A stretch of 57,893 bases of DNA, from positions 1-57,893 of the forward strand of contig NZ_JACJGM010000037.1 in the NCBI RefSeq assembly GCF_015024225.1, in the 5' to 3' direction. A model generated the notes under the pieces. It worked only from the letters and a program-made list of their open reading frames with translations. It did no database searches and had not been told where the DNA came from. The position numbers and the translations under genes were made by a program. The stretch is from Nocardioides lijunqiniae. Its GTDB lineage: Bacteria > Actinomycetota > Actinomycetes > Propionibacteriales > Nocardioidaceae. Shown here one piece after another: positions 48,787 to 56,543 of this stretch. The first letter of the stretch is position 1; the number at the start of each line of letters is the position of its first letter.

Positions 48787-49815
48787 TCACCACTCCGGCA
48801 CGGGCGCCGGCTCCGAGATGGAGTTGGAGCGGGTGTCCCGGCGCGACTCGCGACGCTGCTCCTCCAGGCGACGCTGCTCGAGCGCTCGCCGGTTGCGCTC
48901 GGCGAGACGCTGCTGGCGCTCGGCGACGGTCTCGTCCGCCGGCGGCGGGTCGGCGGCGTCCTCGGCGTCGGGAGGGTCACGGTCGGCCAGCTTGTCCGCG
49001 AGGCGGTCGTCGATGACCACGGAGGACTCCTCCGGGCTCACGGAGCCGTCGCGGTCGGCATCGGCGAGCGCTGCGTCGGCGGCTGCCCGCTCCTCCGGAG
49101 TCACCTCACCGTCCCCGTCGGCGTCCGCGTCCGCCGCCGCCTCCGCAGCGGCTCGAGCCTCGTCGGCGCTGACGACCCCGTCCTCGTCGGTGTCCGCCTC
49201 GGCGGCGGCCTCCGCCTCCTGAGGGCTCACCTCGCCGTCCTGGTCCGTGTCCGCCTGCGCCGCCGCCTCCTCGGCGCTGATCTCGCCGTCCTGGTCGGTG
49301 TCGGCGTCGGCCGGGTCACGGGGATCGTCGAGCTCCTCGGCCTCTCGCGCGGCCTCCTTGGCAGCCTCGACCTCGACACAGCCCTCGAGCACCTGGCGGG
49401 CGATCAGCCACTCGTCCTCGGCGGCCAGCTTCCCGCGCTCCTCCACCAGCGCGTCGCCCAGCTCCTCGTGGGCCAGCGCGAGGTTGTTGCGGACGCGGCA
49501 CTCCCACTCCTCGGGCACGTCCTCGTCGAGCGACCGCTCGTAGGAGCTCACCGCCCCGTCGAGGTCACCGGCACGATGCCGGGAGGCACCCTCGTCGAAG
49601 TGGGCGATCCACTGCTCGAAGGGGTTCAGGACCTGGTTGAGCGCGAAGTCACCGCGCGCGTCGTCGAAGTCACCGGTCTCGAAGGCCGACAGCCCCTGCG
49701 ACTCCTCGACGAGCAGCAGCCCGATGCGACCGGAGACCAGGAGCATCAGCAGGGCCGGCAGGACCCCGACGAGGTACAGCCGGTTGCGCGTCCGGGTGCG
49801 CCGAGGGTTGCTCAT
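48787..49815 (-). CDS. TPR-type membrane protein with five EF-hand-type calcium loops
   Basis: The 342-residue protein has a membrane helix (LYLVGVLPALLMLLVSGRIGLLLV), then a TPR-like region (LSAFETGDFDDARGDFALNQVL; HRAGDLDGAVSSYERSLDED; VRNNLALAHEELGDALV). Five canonical 12-residue loops follow: DTDQDGEISAEE, DTDQDGEVSPQE, DTDEDGVVSADE, DADGDGEVTPEE, DADRDGSVSPEE. A basic coiled-coil tail (ERQQRLAERNRRALEQRRLEEQRRE) ends it. Loops lie only 17-23 residues apart, closer than paired EF-hands. ATG 49815 overlaps the VWA gene stop, and it is the last gene of the MoxR operon, in the BatC-like position. Calcium binding is inference. Confidence 0.85.
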   Translation of the reverse strand: MSNPRRTRTRNRLYLVGVLPALLMLLVSGRIGLLLVEESQGLSAFETGDFDDARGDFALNQVLNPFEQWIAHFDEGASRHRAGDLDGAVSSYERSLDEDVPEEWECRVRNNLALAHEELGDALVEERGKLAAEDEWLIARQVLEGCVEVEAAKEAAREAEELDDPRDPADADTDQDGEISAEEAAAQADTDQDGEVSPQEAEAAAEADTDEDGVVSADEARAAAEAAADADADGDGEVTPEERAAADAALADADRDGSVSPEESSVVIDDRLADKLADRDPPDAEDAADPPPADETVAERQQRLAERNRRALEQRRLEEQRRESRRDTRSNSISEPAPVPEW

Positions 49816-50795
49816 GCCAGCGACCTCCGGGCCGCCCAACCACGTCGCCAGTGACGGCGCAGGTCCACCAGCACCAGCACGAGGAGGGCGAGGGCGAGGA
49901 TCCAGTACAGGTCCAGGGCCACCGGCACCTCGGCACCGTCGTACGCCGGGTCCGGCTCCTGGAACCGGTCGCCCCACTCCGCCGCGACGGCGTCCAGCCC
50001 GCCGGTCCCGGTGCGGTGGAGGTAGGGCACGCCCATCTCCTGGGCGGCGGAGCGCAGGTTGGCCTCGTCGATCCGGGAGACGGCATCACCTCCTCGGCGG
50101 TCCGGCACCCACCCCTCCTCCGGGCGTCCCTCCACCAGCGGCATCCGACCCCCGGCGGCCGTCCCGTAGCCGAGCGCGACACCGGCGTCGACGAGAGGGG
50201 CGATCGCGGCGAAGGAGCGCTGGGCCTGGGTCTCGGTGTTCTCGCCGTCGCCCATCAGGACGACCAGGCGCGGGCGACGCGGCGAGCGCTCCTCCAGCTC
50301 GGCGAGCCGGCTCGCCATCGTGGAGAGCGGGCGGTCCAGGCTCGAGCCGTCACCCGCGAACGCCTCCTCGCGGCGCAGCAGCTGCACGTAGTCGGCGATC
50401 ACGGTCTCGTCCTGGGTCGACGGCAGCTCGACGCGCACCCGGCGACCGAACGAGACGACGGTGAACCGGCCGGTGGGCAACGCGTCGACGAGCGCGTTGA
50501 GGTCGGCCCGGGCCCCCGCGAAGCGAGGCCGTTGCCCCGACCAGTCCAGCGCCGACATGGACGTGGTGCGGTCGAGGAAGACGAGGACCTCGAGGTCGGC
50601 CGTGCGGGTGGGCGCGACCGGCTCCTCCCCCCAGCCGGGGCGCAGGGCGATGGCGACCAGGAGCGCGACCATCAGCCCGCGGAGGAGCCACCCGCCGCGC
50701 TCGCTGCGCCGTGACCAGATGGCGCCGTAGACGACCGCGGCGAGCAGCACGAGGGCGCCGACGACGATCAGGGGCACGTCCAGGAGGGGGTTCAT
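49812..50795 (-). CDS. VWA-domain membrane protein (BatB-like)
   Basis: The 327-residue protein has two N-terminal helices (LIVVGALVLLAAVVYGAIW; LLRGLMVALLVAIAL), a von Willebrand A domain with a MIDAS-type site VLVFLDRTTSMSALDW (Asp-x-Thr-x-Ser rather than DxSxS) and VVLMGDGENTETQAQ, and a C-terminal helix (LYWILALALLVLVLVDL). It pairs with the VWA protein upstream, as BatA/BatB do in aerotolerance-type operons with MoxR. ATG 50795 overlaps the upstream stop; the stop overlaps the TPR gene. Confidence 0.86.
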   Translation of the reverse strand: MNPLLDVPLIVVGALVLLAAVVYGAIWSRRSERGGWLLRGLMVALLVAIALRPGWGEEPVAPTRTADLEVLVFLDRTTSMSALDWSGQRPRFAGARADLNALVDALPTGRFTVVSFGRRVRVELPSTQDETVIADYVQLLRREEAFAGDGSSLDRPLSTMASRLAELEERSPRRPRLVVLMGDGENTETQAQRSFAAIAPLVDAGVALGYGTAAGGRMPLVEGRPEEGWVPDRRGGDAVSRIDEANLRSAAQEMGVPYLHRTGTGGLDAVAAEWGDRFQEPDPAYDGAEVPVALDLYWILALALLVLVLVDLRRHWRRGWAARRSLA

Positions 50796-51760
50796 CGACG
50801 CCTGCCCAGGAGGGCGCCGCCGAGCAGCACGACGAAGCCCGCGACGGCGATCCCGAACGGGACGGCCGGCTCGTCGATCTCGACGCCGGTCGGGATGGGA
50901 CGCAGCCGGTCGCGCTCGATCTCCTGGATCCCGCGGACGACGTCGTCGACGCCACCGGTGTCCTCGACGACCGACATGAACCCGCCGGTGGTCGCGGTCG
51001 CGTCGGCGAGCTCGGTGGCGCGCTCGGGCCTCATGCCCGGCGTGCCGACGCCGTAGACCACCACGTCGTCCCGCCTCGCCTCACCGGCGGCCTCCTCGAC
51101 GGTGAAGATCCCCTGGCCGAGCGGGTCGTTGTCGGTGGCGAGCACGACCGCGCGACCGCGGTCGTCGTGCTCGACGTCGAACCGTTGGAGGCACGACATG
51201 ATGCCGTCGCCCGTCTGGCTCGCCCGCTCCTCGACCGCCTCGGTGCCGACGAAGTAGTCGTAGTCCTCGCTGGAGAAGGCTGCCTCCGCCTCGTCCAGCT
51301 TGCTGCGGACGAAGTCGTAGTCGTCGGTCAGGGGGAACACCGAGATGGACAGGCCGCTGTAGATGGTCAGGCCGAGGCGCTCGCCGTTCAGCCCGTCCAG
51401 CAGCTGTCGGAAGCTCTCGACGACCTGGCGGTTCCACCGGTCCATCGAGCCGGAGACGTCGAGGCACAGCACGATGTCCCGGCCGTTGCGGTCGGGCTCG
51501 ACCACGACCGGACGGGCGGGACGGGCGCTCAGGAGGATCGCGCCCGCGACCATCCCCAGGGCGCCGGCGGTTGCGAGCGCCGCGACCAGCTGCTCGCGCC
51601 GCGCCAAGGTACGAAAGCGCGGCAGGGCCCGCAGGCGCTCGGTGTGGGCGACCAGCACGCCGTCGTACGCGCTGCGGGGCCGGCGGATCCAGAGCAGCAG
51701 CAGCACGACGACCAGCGCTGCGAGACCCACTGCCAGCATCGGCCACCGGAGCTCGCTCAC
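50792..51760 (-). CDS. VWA-domain membrane protein (BatA-like)
   Basis: The 322-residue protein starts at GTG 51760 with a helix (MLAVGLAALVVVLLLLWI) and a second (ALATAGALGMVAGAILLSA). The VWA domain has a perfect MIDAS (DIVLCLDVSGSMDRWN) and VVLATDNDPLGQG, ending in a membrane helix (IAVAGFVVLLGGALLG) and RRR. It probably forms a metal-dependent complex with the MoxR ATPase in the membrane. The start overlaps the upstream stop (GTGA). Confidence 0.88.
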   Translation of the reverse strand: MSELRWPMLAVGLAALVVVLLLLWIRRPRSAYDGVLVAHTERLRALPRFRTLARREQLVAALATAGALGMVAGAILLSARPARPVVVEPDRNGRDIVLCLDVSGSMDRWNRQVVESFRQLLDGLNGERLGLTIYSGLSISVFPLTDDYDFVRSKLDEAEAAFSSEDYDYFVGTEAVEERASQTGDGIMSCLQRFDVEHDDRGRAVVLATDNDPLGQGIFTVEEAAGEARRDDVVVYGVGTPGMRPERATELADATATTGGFMSVVEDTGGVDDVVRGIQEIERDRLRPIPTGVEIDEPAVPFGIAVAGFVVLLGGALLGRRR

Positions 51761-52221
51761 GGCGCCCACCCGGTGATGACGGCCCGCGCCTCCGACAGGG
51801 CCGGGCCGAGGCGGTCGGCCGGGTGTCCCTGCGAGCCCGGGGAGAACTCCGGCGGGTAGACCAGCGCGACCAGGTCCGCCACCGGGGCCGGCCCGCGGCT
51901 GCGCAGCTGCTCGAGGTTCATCGCACGCGCGTCGACGGCCCCCACCGCGGTCGCGAAGGAGCGGACGATCTCGCTGATCTCCTGGTGCGCCTCGCGCAGC
52001 GAGAGGTCTCCCCCGCCCACCTCGGCCTCGACGCGGTCGAGGCGGGCCAGGTGCTCGCGCCGGTGCCGCTCGGCCCGGGTCGCTCGCGGGCGGCTCGCGG
52101 ACCGCGACCACCAGGTCACCCCGGCGTACCAGGCGATGACGAGCACCGGGAGGAGGATCGCGAGCCACGTCAGCCACGGGGAGTACGACGTCGGGCCGGT
52201 GAACTCAGCGGCCGCGAGCAT
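51757..52221 (-). CDS. Membrane protein of the MoxR operon (DUF4381-like position)
   Basis: The 154-residue protein has one N-terminal helix (WLTWLAILLPVLVIAWYAGVTWW) and a cytoplasmic helical part (LSLREAHQEISEIVRSFATAVGAVDARAMNLEQLRS; FSPGSQGHPADRLGPALSEARAVI). Size, topology and place between DUF58 and VWA genes fit the small membrane partner seen in Bat-type operons, but sequence similarity to a named family is not certain. ATG 52221 overlaps the end of the DUF58 gene by 17 bases. Confidence 0.75.
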   Translation of the reverse strand: MLAAAEFTGPTSYSPWLTWLAILLPVLVIAWYAGVTWWSRSASRPRATRAERHRREHLARLDRVEAEVGGGDLSLREAHQEISEIVRSFATAVGAVDARAMNLEQLRSRGPAPVADLVALVYPPEFSPGSQGHPADRLGPALSEARAVITGWAP

Positions 52222-53092
52222 GCCGGTGCCTCTCCAGGAGCCGGAAGACCGCGGGCACGGCCGTCTCGTGGTCGGCGACCCGCTCGTGCGGGATCCCGAG
52301 CCGCGCGAGCTGGGCCTTGAGACCCGCGGCCTCCGTGGCGACGGCCTCGACGAAGTCCTGACGCAGGCGGGCGTCCCCTCCCAGCCAGTCGGGCAGGGGG
52401 GCGCCTTGGTCGACGTCGGTCAGTCCGGGCACCGGACGCCGGGTCGGGTCGAGGTCGTCGAGGGTCACCAGCAGCACCTCGTGCTGCACCCGCGCCCGCC
52501 CCAGCGCCGCCACCGTCCGCTCGTCGAGGCCGTGCTCGTCGCAGACGACCACCATGATCGTGCGGCGCCGACGTACGACGCGGGCGACGTGCTCGAGCAG
52601 ACCGGCCAGGTCGGCCGGGGCCGCGTGGGGGGTGATCGCGTCGTGGACGGCACCGAGCGAGCGCTCCAGCCGGAGCTCGCCGCCCGAGGCGGGTCGCACG
52701 TGGCAGGCCGCCGCGTCGCCGTAGGCCACGCCCACGAGGTCGCCGTGGCGCACCGCCAACCAGCCGACGACCCCGGCGACGAACACCGCGAGGTCGCGCT
52801 TGGGGAGGAGCTGCTCGTTGACGGCCGCCATGCTGCGCCCGGTGGAGACGACGACGAGCACGGTGTGCTTGCGCGTGGCGACGAAGCGCTTGACGAGCAT
52901 CTGCCCGCCGCGGGCCGACGCCTTCCAGTCGATGTCGCGCACGTCGTCACCCCGGACGTACTCGCGCAGGTCGTTGAGGTCCATCGAGCGTCCGACCGCC
53001 GTGGAGGCGTACTCGCCCTGGAGCAGGCCGCGCACCTTGCGGTGCGAGTGGATGGCCAACCGGGCCTTGATCCGCGGAAGGTGGGTGGTCAT
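52205..53092 (-). CDS. DUF58 domain protein
   Basis: The 295-residue protein has the DUF58 motif YVRGDDVRDIDWKASARGGQMLVKRF near residue 47 and a VWA-like core following it (HTVLVVVSTGRSMAAVNEQLLPKRDLAVFVAGVVGWLAV; TIMVVVCDEHGL). In family members the GDDxRxIDW segment is strictly conserved. It works with MoxR AAA ATPases in assembly or folding of other complexes. It follows moxR by four bases and overlaps the next gene. Confidence 0.9.
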   Translation of the reverse strand: MTTHLPRIKARLAIHSHRKVRGLLQGEYASTAVGRSMDLNDLREYVRGDDVRDIDWKASARGGQMLVKRFVATRKHTVLVVVSTGRSMAAVNEQLLPKRDLAVFVAGVVGWLAVRHGDLVGVAYGDAAACHVRPASGGELRLERSLGAVHDAITPHAAPADLAGLLEHVARVVRRRRTIMVVVCDEHGLDERTVAALGRARVQHEVLLVTLDDLDPTRRPVPGLTDVDQGAPLPDWLGGDARLRQDFVEAVATEAAGLKAQLARLGIPHERVADHETAVPAVFRLLERHRHARGR

Positions 53093-53096
53093 CCGC

Positions 53097-54113
53097 TCAG
53101 GGGGTCGGGACCGCGTCGAACAGCGCGTCGATGATCTCCTCCGGACGGACCCGGTCGGCCAGCGCCTCGAACGTCAGGTGGATCCGGTGGCGCAGCACGC
53201 CGTGGCGCAGCCGACGCACGTCCTCGGGGAGGACGTGGTTGCGACCGTCGAGGACGGCCAGCGCCCGCGAGACCTGGAGGAAGGCGATGCTGCCGCGGGG
53301 GCTCGCCCCGATCTCGACGTACCTGGCCTGCTCGGGGCCCAGGACGTCGCCGACGTGGCGGGTCGCGTGGACCAGCCGCACGATGTAGTCCTTGATCGAG
53401 GCGTCGACGTAGACCCGCTCGGTCAGCCGCTGCAGCCCGACCACCTGCGCCGTGCTCAGCACCGGCGAGACGTCGACGGCGTGCGGACCGAGGGTGCCGT
53501 CGGCGACCCGGTCGAGGACGTCGAGCTCCTCGGACAGGGAGGGGTAGTCGACGACCTCCTTCAGCAGGAACCGGTCCATCTGGGCCTCGGGCAGGACGTA
53601 GGTGCCCTCCTCCTCGATGGGGTTCTGCGTGGCCAGCACCATGAACGGCTCGGGCAGCCGGTGCACCACGCCGGCGATCGAGGTCTGGCGCTCCTGCATC
53701 GCCTCCAGCATCGCCGACTGGGTCTTGGCGCTGGCCCGGTTGATCTCGTCGAGCAGCACGATGTTGGCGTGCACCGGACCCAGCTGTGTGTCGAACTCAT
53801 GGGTGCGGGGGTCGTAGACCTGGGTGCCGACGATGTCGCTGGGCAGCAGGTCGGGGGTGCACTGGATCCGGGCGAAGATCGCGTCCATCGACCGGGCGAG
53901 CGTGGAGGCGGCCAGGGTCTTCGCGAGTCCCGGGACGCTCTCCAGCAGGAGGTGGCCCTCCGCGAGGACGGTCGTCAGCAGCGCGGTCCGCACCTGCTCC
54001 TGCCCGGCGATCCGCGACGAGAAGACGTCCTCCACCGCCGCCAGCATGCTGCGCGCCTCGGTCAGCTCACCGGCCTCGATGGTGCCCGACTCCGCGGCCG
54101 CGATCGTGCTCAA
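53097..54113 (-). CDS. MoxR-family AAA ATPase
   Basis: The 338-residue ATPase has Walker A LLLESVPGLAKTLAAS, Walker B IVLLDEINRAS, sensor 1 MVLATQNPIEEEGTYVLPEAQMDRFLL and the lid domain SPRGSIAFLQVSRALAVLDGR with LRHRIHLTFEALADRV. MoxR proteins are chaperone-like ATPases that act on VWA partners encoded alongside. It heads the six-gene operon ending at 48787. The start is TTG 54113 with AGGAG six bases upstream; no better start is in frame. Confidence 0.93.
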   Translation of the reverse strand: MSTIAAAESGTIEAGELTEARSMLAAVEDVFSSRIAGQEQVRTALLTTVLAEGHLLLESVPGLAKTLAASTLARSMDAIFARIQCTPDLLPSDIVGTQVYDPRTHEFDTQLGPVHANIVLLDEINRASAKTQSAMLEAMQERQTSIAGVVHRLPEPFMVLATQNPIEEEGTYVLPEAQMDRFLLKEVVDYPSLSEELDVLDRVADGTLGPHAVDVSPVLSTAQVVGLQRLTERVYVDASIKDYIVRLVHATRHVGDVLGPEQARYVEIGASPRGSIAFLQVSRALAVLDGRNHVLPEDVRRLRHGVLRHRIHLTFEALADRVRPEEIIDALFDAVPTP

Positions 54114-54162
54114 GGGGAACTCCTGGTCGGTCGTCGAGCGTGAGCGCCAAGTAAACCAAGGG

Positions 54163-54197
54163 ATCCCGGTCCCCGTTGCCAGTCCGGGATTCCGGAC
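54163..54197 (-). terminator. Alternative hairpins between Nudix and moxR
   Basis: ATCCCGG (54163-54169) can pair with CCGGGAT (54184-54190). Alternatively GTCCGG-GATT-CCGGAC (54182-54197) forms a perfect hairpin. The two exclude each other. Either lies past the Nudix stop and upstream of moxR. Confidence 0.45.
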
Positions 54198-54224
54198 CCG
54201 GTCACCGATCGAGGAGGGTGGGCC

Positions 54225-54884
54225 TCAGGGGCGGGCGACGAAGGGGCCGGCGGTGGCGGCCCACTGCAGGAGGACGACGGTCTTGGCGTCGGTGATGGTC
54301 GTGCCGATGGCCTGAAGGGCGGCGTCGAAGTCGAGCTCGACCAGCTCGATGTCCTCCCCCTCGTCGTGGACGCCGTGGAGGCGGTGGTCGACGCTGCGGG
54401 AGTCGTAGGGCGCGGCGAAGAAGTGCAGGCGCTCGGTCACCGAGCCGGGGCTCATGAACAGGTCGAAGACGTGCGTCACCTCGCCGACCTCGACGCCGGT
54501 CTCCTCCGCGGTCTCGCGGCGCACCGCGGTTTCCGGGTCCTGCTCGTCCAGGAGGCCGGCCGCGGTCTCGGTGAGCATCCCGTCGGGGTGGCCGTTGACG
54601 TAGGCGGCGTACCTGAACTGGCGCGTGAGCAGCACCCGGCGCGCCTCGGTGTCGTAGAGCAGGATGGTGGCGCCGTTGCCGCGGTCGTAGGTCTCGCGGC
54701 GCTCGGTGAGCCAGGACCCGTCGGCGCGGCGTCGGTCGTAGGTGGTGGCACGCAGGACGTACCAGTCGCACGCCAGGAGCTCGACCTCGCGGACCGCGAT
54801 GTCCGGGTTGCGGTCGAGGTCGAGGCCGGTGAGGTGCAGTCCGGTGCGACCGCGCTTGTCGGGTTCGTCCTCGCCGATGGTCAC
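54225..54884 (-). CDS. Nudix hydrolase, GDP-mannose pyrophosphatase NudK-like
   Basis: The 219-residue protein has the Nudix box in the NudK form (AAGLLDEQDPETAVRRETAEETGV), preceded by ETYDRGNGATILLYDTEARRVLLTRQFRYAAYVNGHPDG and followed by FMSPGSVTERLHFFAAPYD. NudK-type enzymes hydrolyse GDP-mannose or related nucleotide sugars, which would fit with gmd in the window; ADP-ribose pyrophosphatase activity is an alternative. ATG 54884 has AAGGAGAGACGACG upstream. A small membrane protein gene lies 43 bases before it. Confidence 0.88.
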   Translation of the reverse strand: MTIGEDEPDKRGRTGLHLTGLDLDRNPDIAVREVELLACDWYVLRATTYDRRRADGSWLTERRETYDRGNGATILLYDTEARRVLLTRQFRYAAYVNGHPDGMLTETAAGLLDEQDPETAVRRETAEETGVEVGEVTHVFDLFMSPGSVTERLHFFAAPYDSRSVDHRLHGVHDEGEDIELVELDFDAALQAIGTTITDAKTVVLLQWAATAGPFVARP

Positions 54885-54927
54885 GTCGTCTCTCCTTGTC
54901 GCGTCGCTGTCCCGCGGTGGCGGGCCG

Positions 54928-55140
54928 TCAGTCCCTGCGGAGCAGAAGGTAGCTGCAGCCGGCCATCCCGACCGCCCACGTCAGCAGGATCGGCACGTCG
55001 CCGCTGTTGAGGCCGTGCCGCGGGCTGAAGGCGATCAGGGTGCGCCCTGCCCACGGCCCGTGACCGGCGATCAGCAGCGCGGTGAGCCCGGAGAGGGCGA
55101 GCGCGATGACCACCACGACCGCGCGGTCGGTGCCTCGCAT
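54928..55140 (-). CDS. Small two-helix membrane protein (70 aa)
   Basis: The 70-residue product has two hydrophobic segments (AVVVVIALALSGLTALLIAG; VPILLTWAVGMAGCSYLLL) and ends RRD. Its ATG directly follows the TAG of the ygfZ gene, so it is probably coupled to it. No family is recognised. Confidence 0.6.
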   Translation of the reverse strand: MRGTDRAVVVVIALALSGLTALLIAGHGPWAGRTLIAFSPRHGLNSGDVPILLTWAVGMAGCSYLLLRRD

Positions 55141-56124
55141 CTAGCGGCGGGGCCGCACGTGGAGGCCCACCTCGGGGTCGACGACGACCTCCTGGGCGGC
55201 CGGCATCGAGTCGGTGGTGAGGGTGGCGTCGAGGGCGACGTTGCGCTTGACCAGGCCGAGCGCGATCGGGCCGAGCTCGTGGTGGCGCGCGGAGGTGCCG
55301 ACGAGCCCGACCGGCTTGTCGCCCAGGAGCAGCTCGCTCTCGCGCGTGGGGAGCCGGTTCTCGGAGCCGTCGAGGTGCAGCAGCACCAGGCGCCGCGGCG
55401 GGCGGCCGAGCGTGTGGACCCGGGCCACCGTCTCCTGGCCGCGGTAGCAGCCCTTGTCGAGGTGGACCGCCGTACCGACCCAGCCGACCTCGTTGGGGAT
55501 GGTGCGGTGGTCGGTGTCGAGGCCGAAGCGGGGCTCGCCGCGCGCGATGCGCAGCGCCTCGAAGGCCCACAGGCCGCAGGCCGGTCCGGCGGCCTCGGCG
55601 AACGTCGCGAGCTGGTCGCGAGGGACGAGGTAGTAGGTGCCTTCGTCTGGTTTCGAGACGGGACTTCGTCCCTCCTCAACCAACGAGGGCGTGGGGCGCC
55701 AGGTGACGGCGAGCTGGTCGGTGACGTCGGCGATCTCGACGCGGGTCATGAAGACCATCCGCTCGAGGAAGGCGATGAGCGGGCCGCTGGCGCCGGGCTC
55801 GGTGAACGCCGTGAACGACTCGCCGTCGTCGACGCCGCGGAGCTCGTGCTCGACGTGGCCGGTGGGGCTGAGGACCAGCGCCTGGGTCCAGACGCCGGGC
55901 GCGAGGCCGGCGAAGAACTGGGTGGTGAGGTTGTGCAGCCAGTCGAGGCGGTCGGGGCCGCTGATGCGCACGACGTCGCGGTGCGACAGGTCGACGAAGC
56001 CCTCGCCGGCCTCCAGCGAGCGCTGCTCGGTGTTGAACGAGCCGTAGTGGGCGGCGACGGGCGCGTCGACGCCGTTGCCGGCGACGGCGCCGGGCAGGGC
56101 CAGCAGCGGGGAGGGGTCGGTCAT
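55141..56124 (-). CDS. ygfZ: YgfZ/GcvT-domain folate-binding protein, with inserted repeat
   Basis: The 327-residue protein has the GcvT-like fold: DLSHRDVVRISGPDRLDWLHNLTTQFFAGL, and the YgfZ signature DKGCYRGQETVARVHTLGRPPRRLV. YgfZ helps iron-sulfur cluster enzymes in a folate-dependent way. A 33-base dispersed repeat (55649-55681) is translated in frame as LVEEGRSPVSKP, between WRPTPS and GTYYLVPR. ATG 56124 overlaps the fur stop (ATGA), so it shares a transcript with fur and nitrobindin. Confidence 0.92.
   Translation of the reverse strand: MTDPSPLLALPGAVAGNGVDAPVAAHYGSFNTEQRSLEAGEGFVDLSHRDVVRISGPDRLDWLHNLTTQFFAGLAPGVWTQALVLSPTGHVEHELRGVDDGESFTAFTEPGASGPLIAFLERMVFMTRVEIADVTDQLAVTWRPTPSLVEEGRSPVSKPDEGTYYLVPRDQLATFAEAAGPACGLWAFEALRIARGEPRFGLDTDHRTIPNEVGWVGTAVHLDKGCYRGQETVARVHTLGRPPRRLVLLHLDGSENRLPTRESELLLGDKPVGLVGTSARHHELGPIALGLVKRNVALDATLTTDSMPAAQEVVVDPEVGLHVRPRR
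55649..55681. repeat. Dispersed palindromic repeat inside ygfZ
   Basis: This 33-base unit (11 codons) runs GGTTTCGAGACG to CTCCTCAACC with the inner hairpin GGGAC-TTC-GTCCC. It is in frame in ygfZ. Confidence 0.85.
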
Positions 56125-56543
56125 GACTCACACCCCCGCGCACAGGTCCCGAAGACCGTCAGGTGGCCGACGTCCACGGCGAAGTCGTGGTCGTCGCGCA
56201 GCGTGTCGCGCAGGGAGGTCAGCACACCAGGGTCAACGGAGGTGACGCGCCCACAATTCCGGCAGACGGTGTGGAAGTGCTCGTGGTCGGTCACCGAGTG
56301 GTACGTCGGGGCGCGGTCCGACAGGTGCGCGTGGCGCACCAGGCCGAGGCCCTCGAGCACCTCGAGGGTGCGGTAGATGGTCGAGATGTTGACCGCCTCC
56401 GAGCTCCGGCGCACCTGCGCCAGCACCTGGTCGGGCGTGGCGTGACCGAGCTCCTCGACCGCCGCGAGGATCAGCTCGCGCTGCGGGGTGAGCCGGTGAC
56501 CGCTCTCCCGCAGGCGCGTGCGCCAGTCGTCGGCCACGGTCAC
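56121..56543 (-). CDS. Fur-family metalloregulator
   Basis: The 140-residue protein has the Fur winged helix (WRTRLRESGHRLTPQRELILAAVEELGHATPDQVLAQV; VNISTIYRTLEVLEGLGLVRH) and the metal region YHSVTDHEHFHTVCRNCGRVTSVD with the first CxxC. The second Cys pair at the end reads CARGC (Cys-x3-Cys) instead of the usual CxxC. Metal specificity (iron, zinc, peroxide) cannot be set. GTG 56543 overlaps the nitrobindin stop (GTGA). It may sense metal for the YgfZ and nitrobindin (haem) genes around it. Confidence 0.9.
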   Translation of the reverse strand: MTVADDWRTRLRESGHRLTPQRELILAAVEELGHATPDQVLAQVRRSSEAVNISTIYRTLEVLEGLGLVRHAHLSDRAPTYHSVTDHEHFHTVCRNCGRVTSVDPGVLTSLRDTLRDDHDFAVDVGHLTVFGTCARGCES

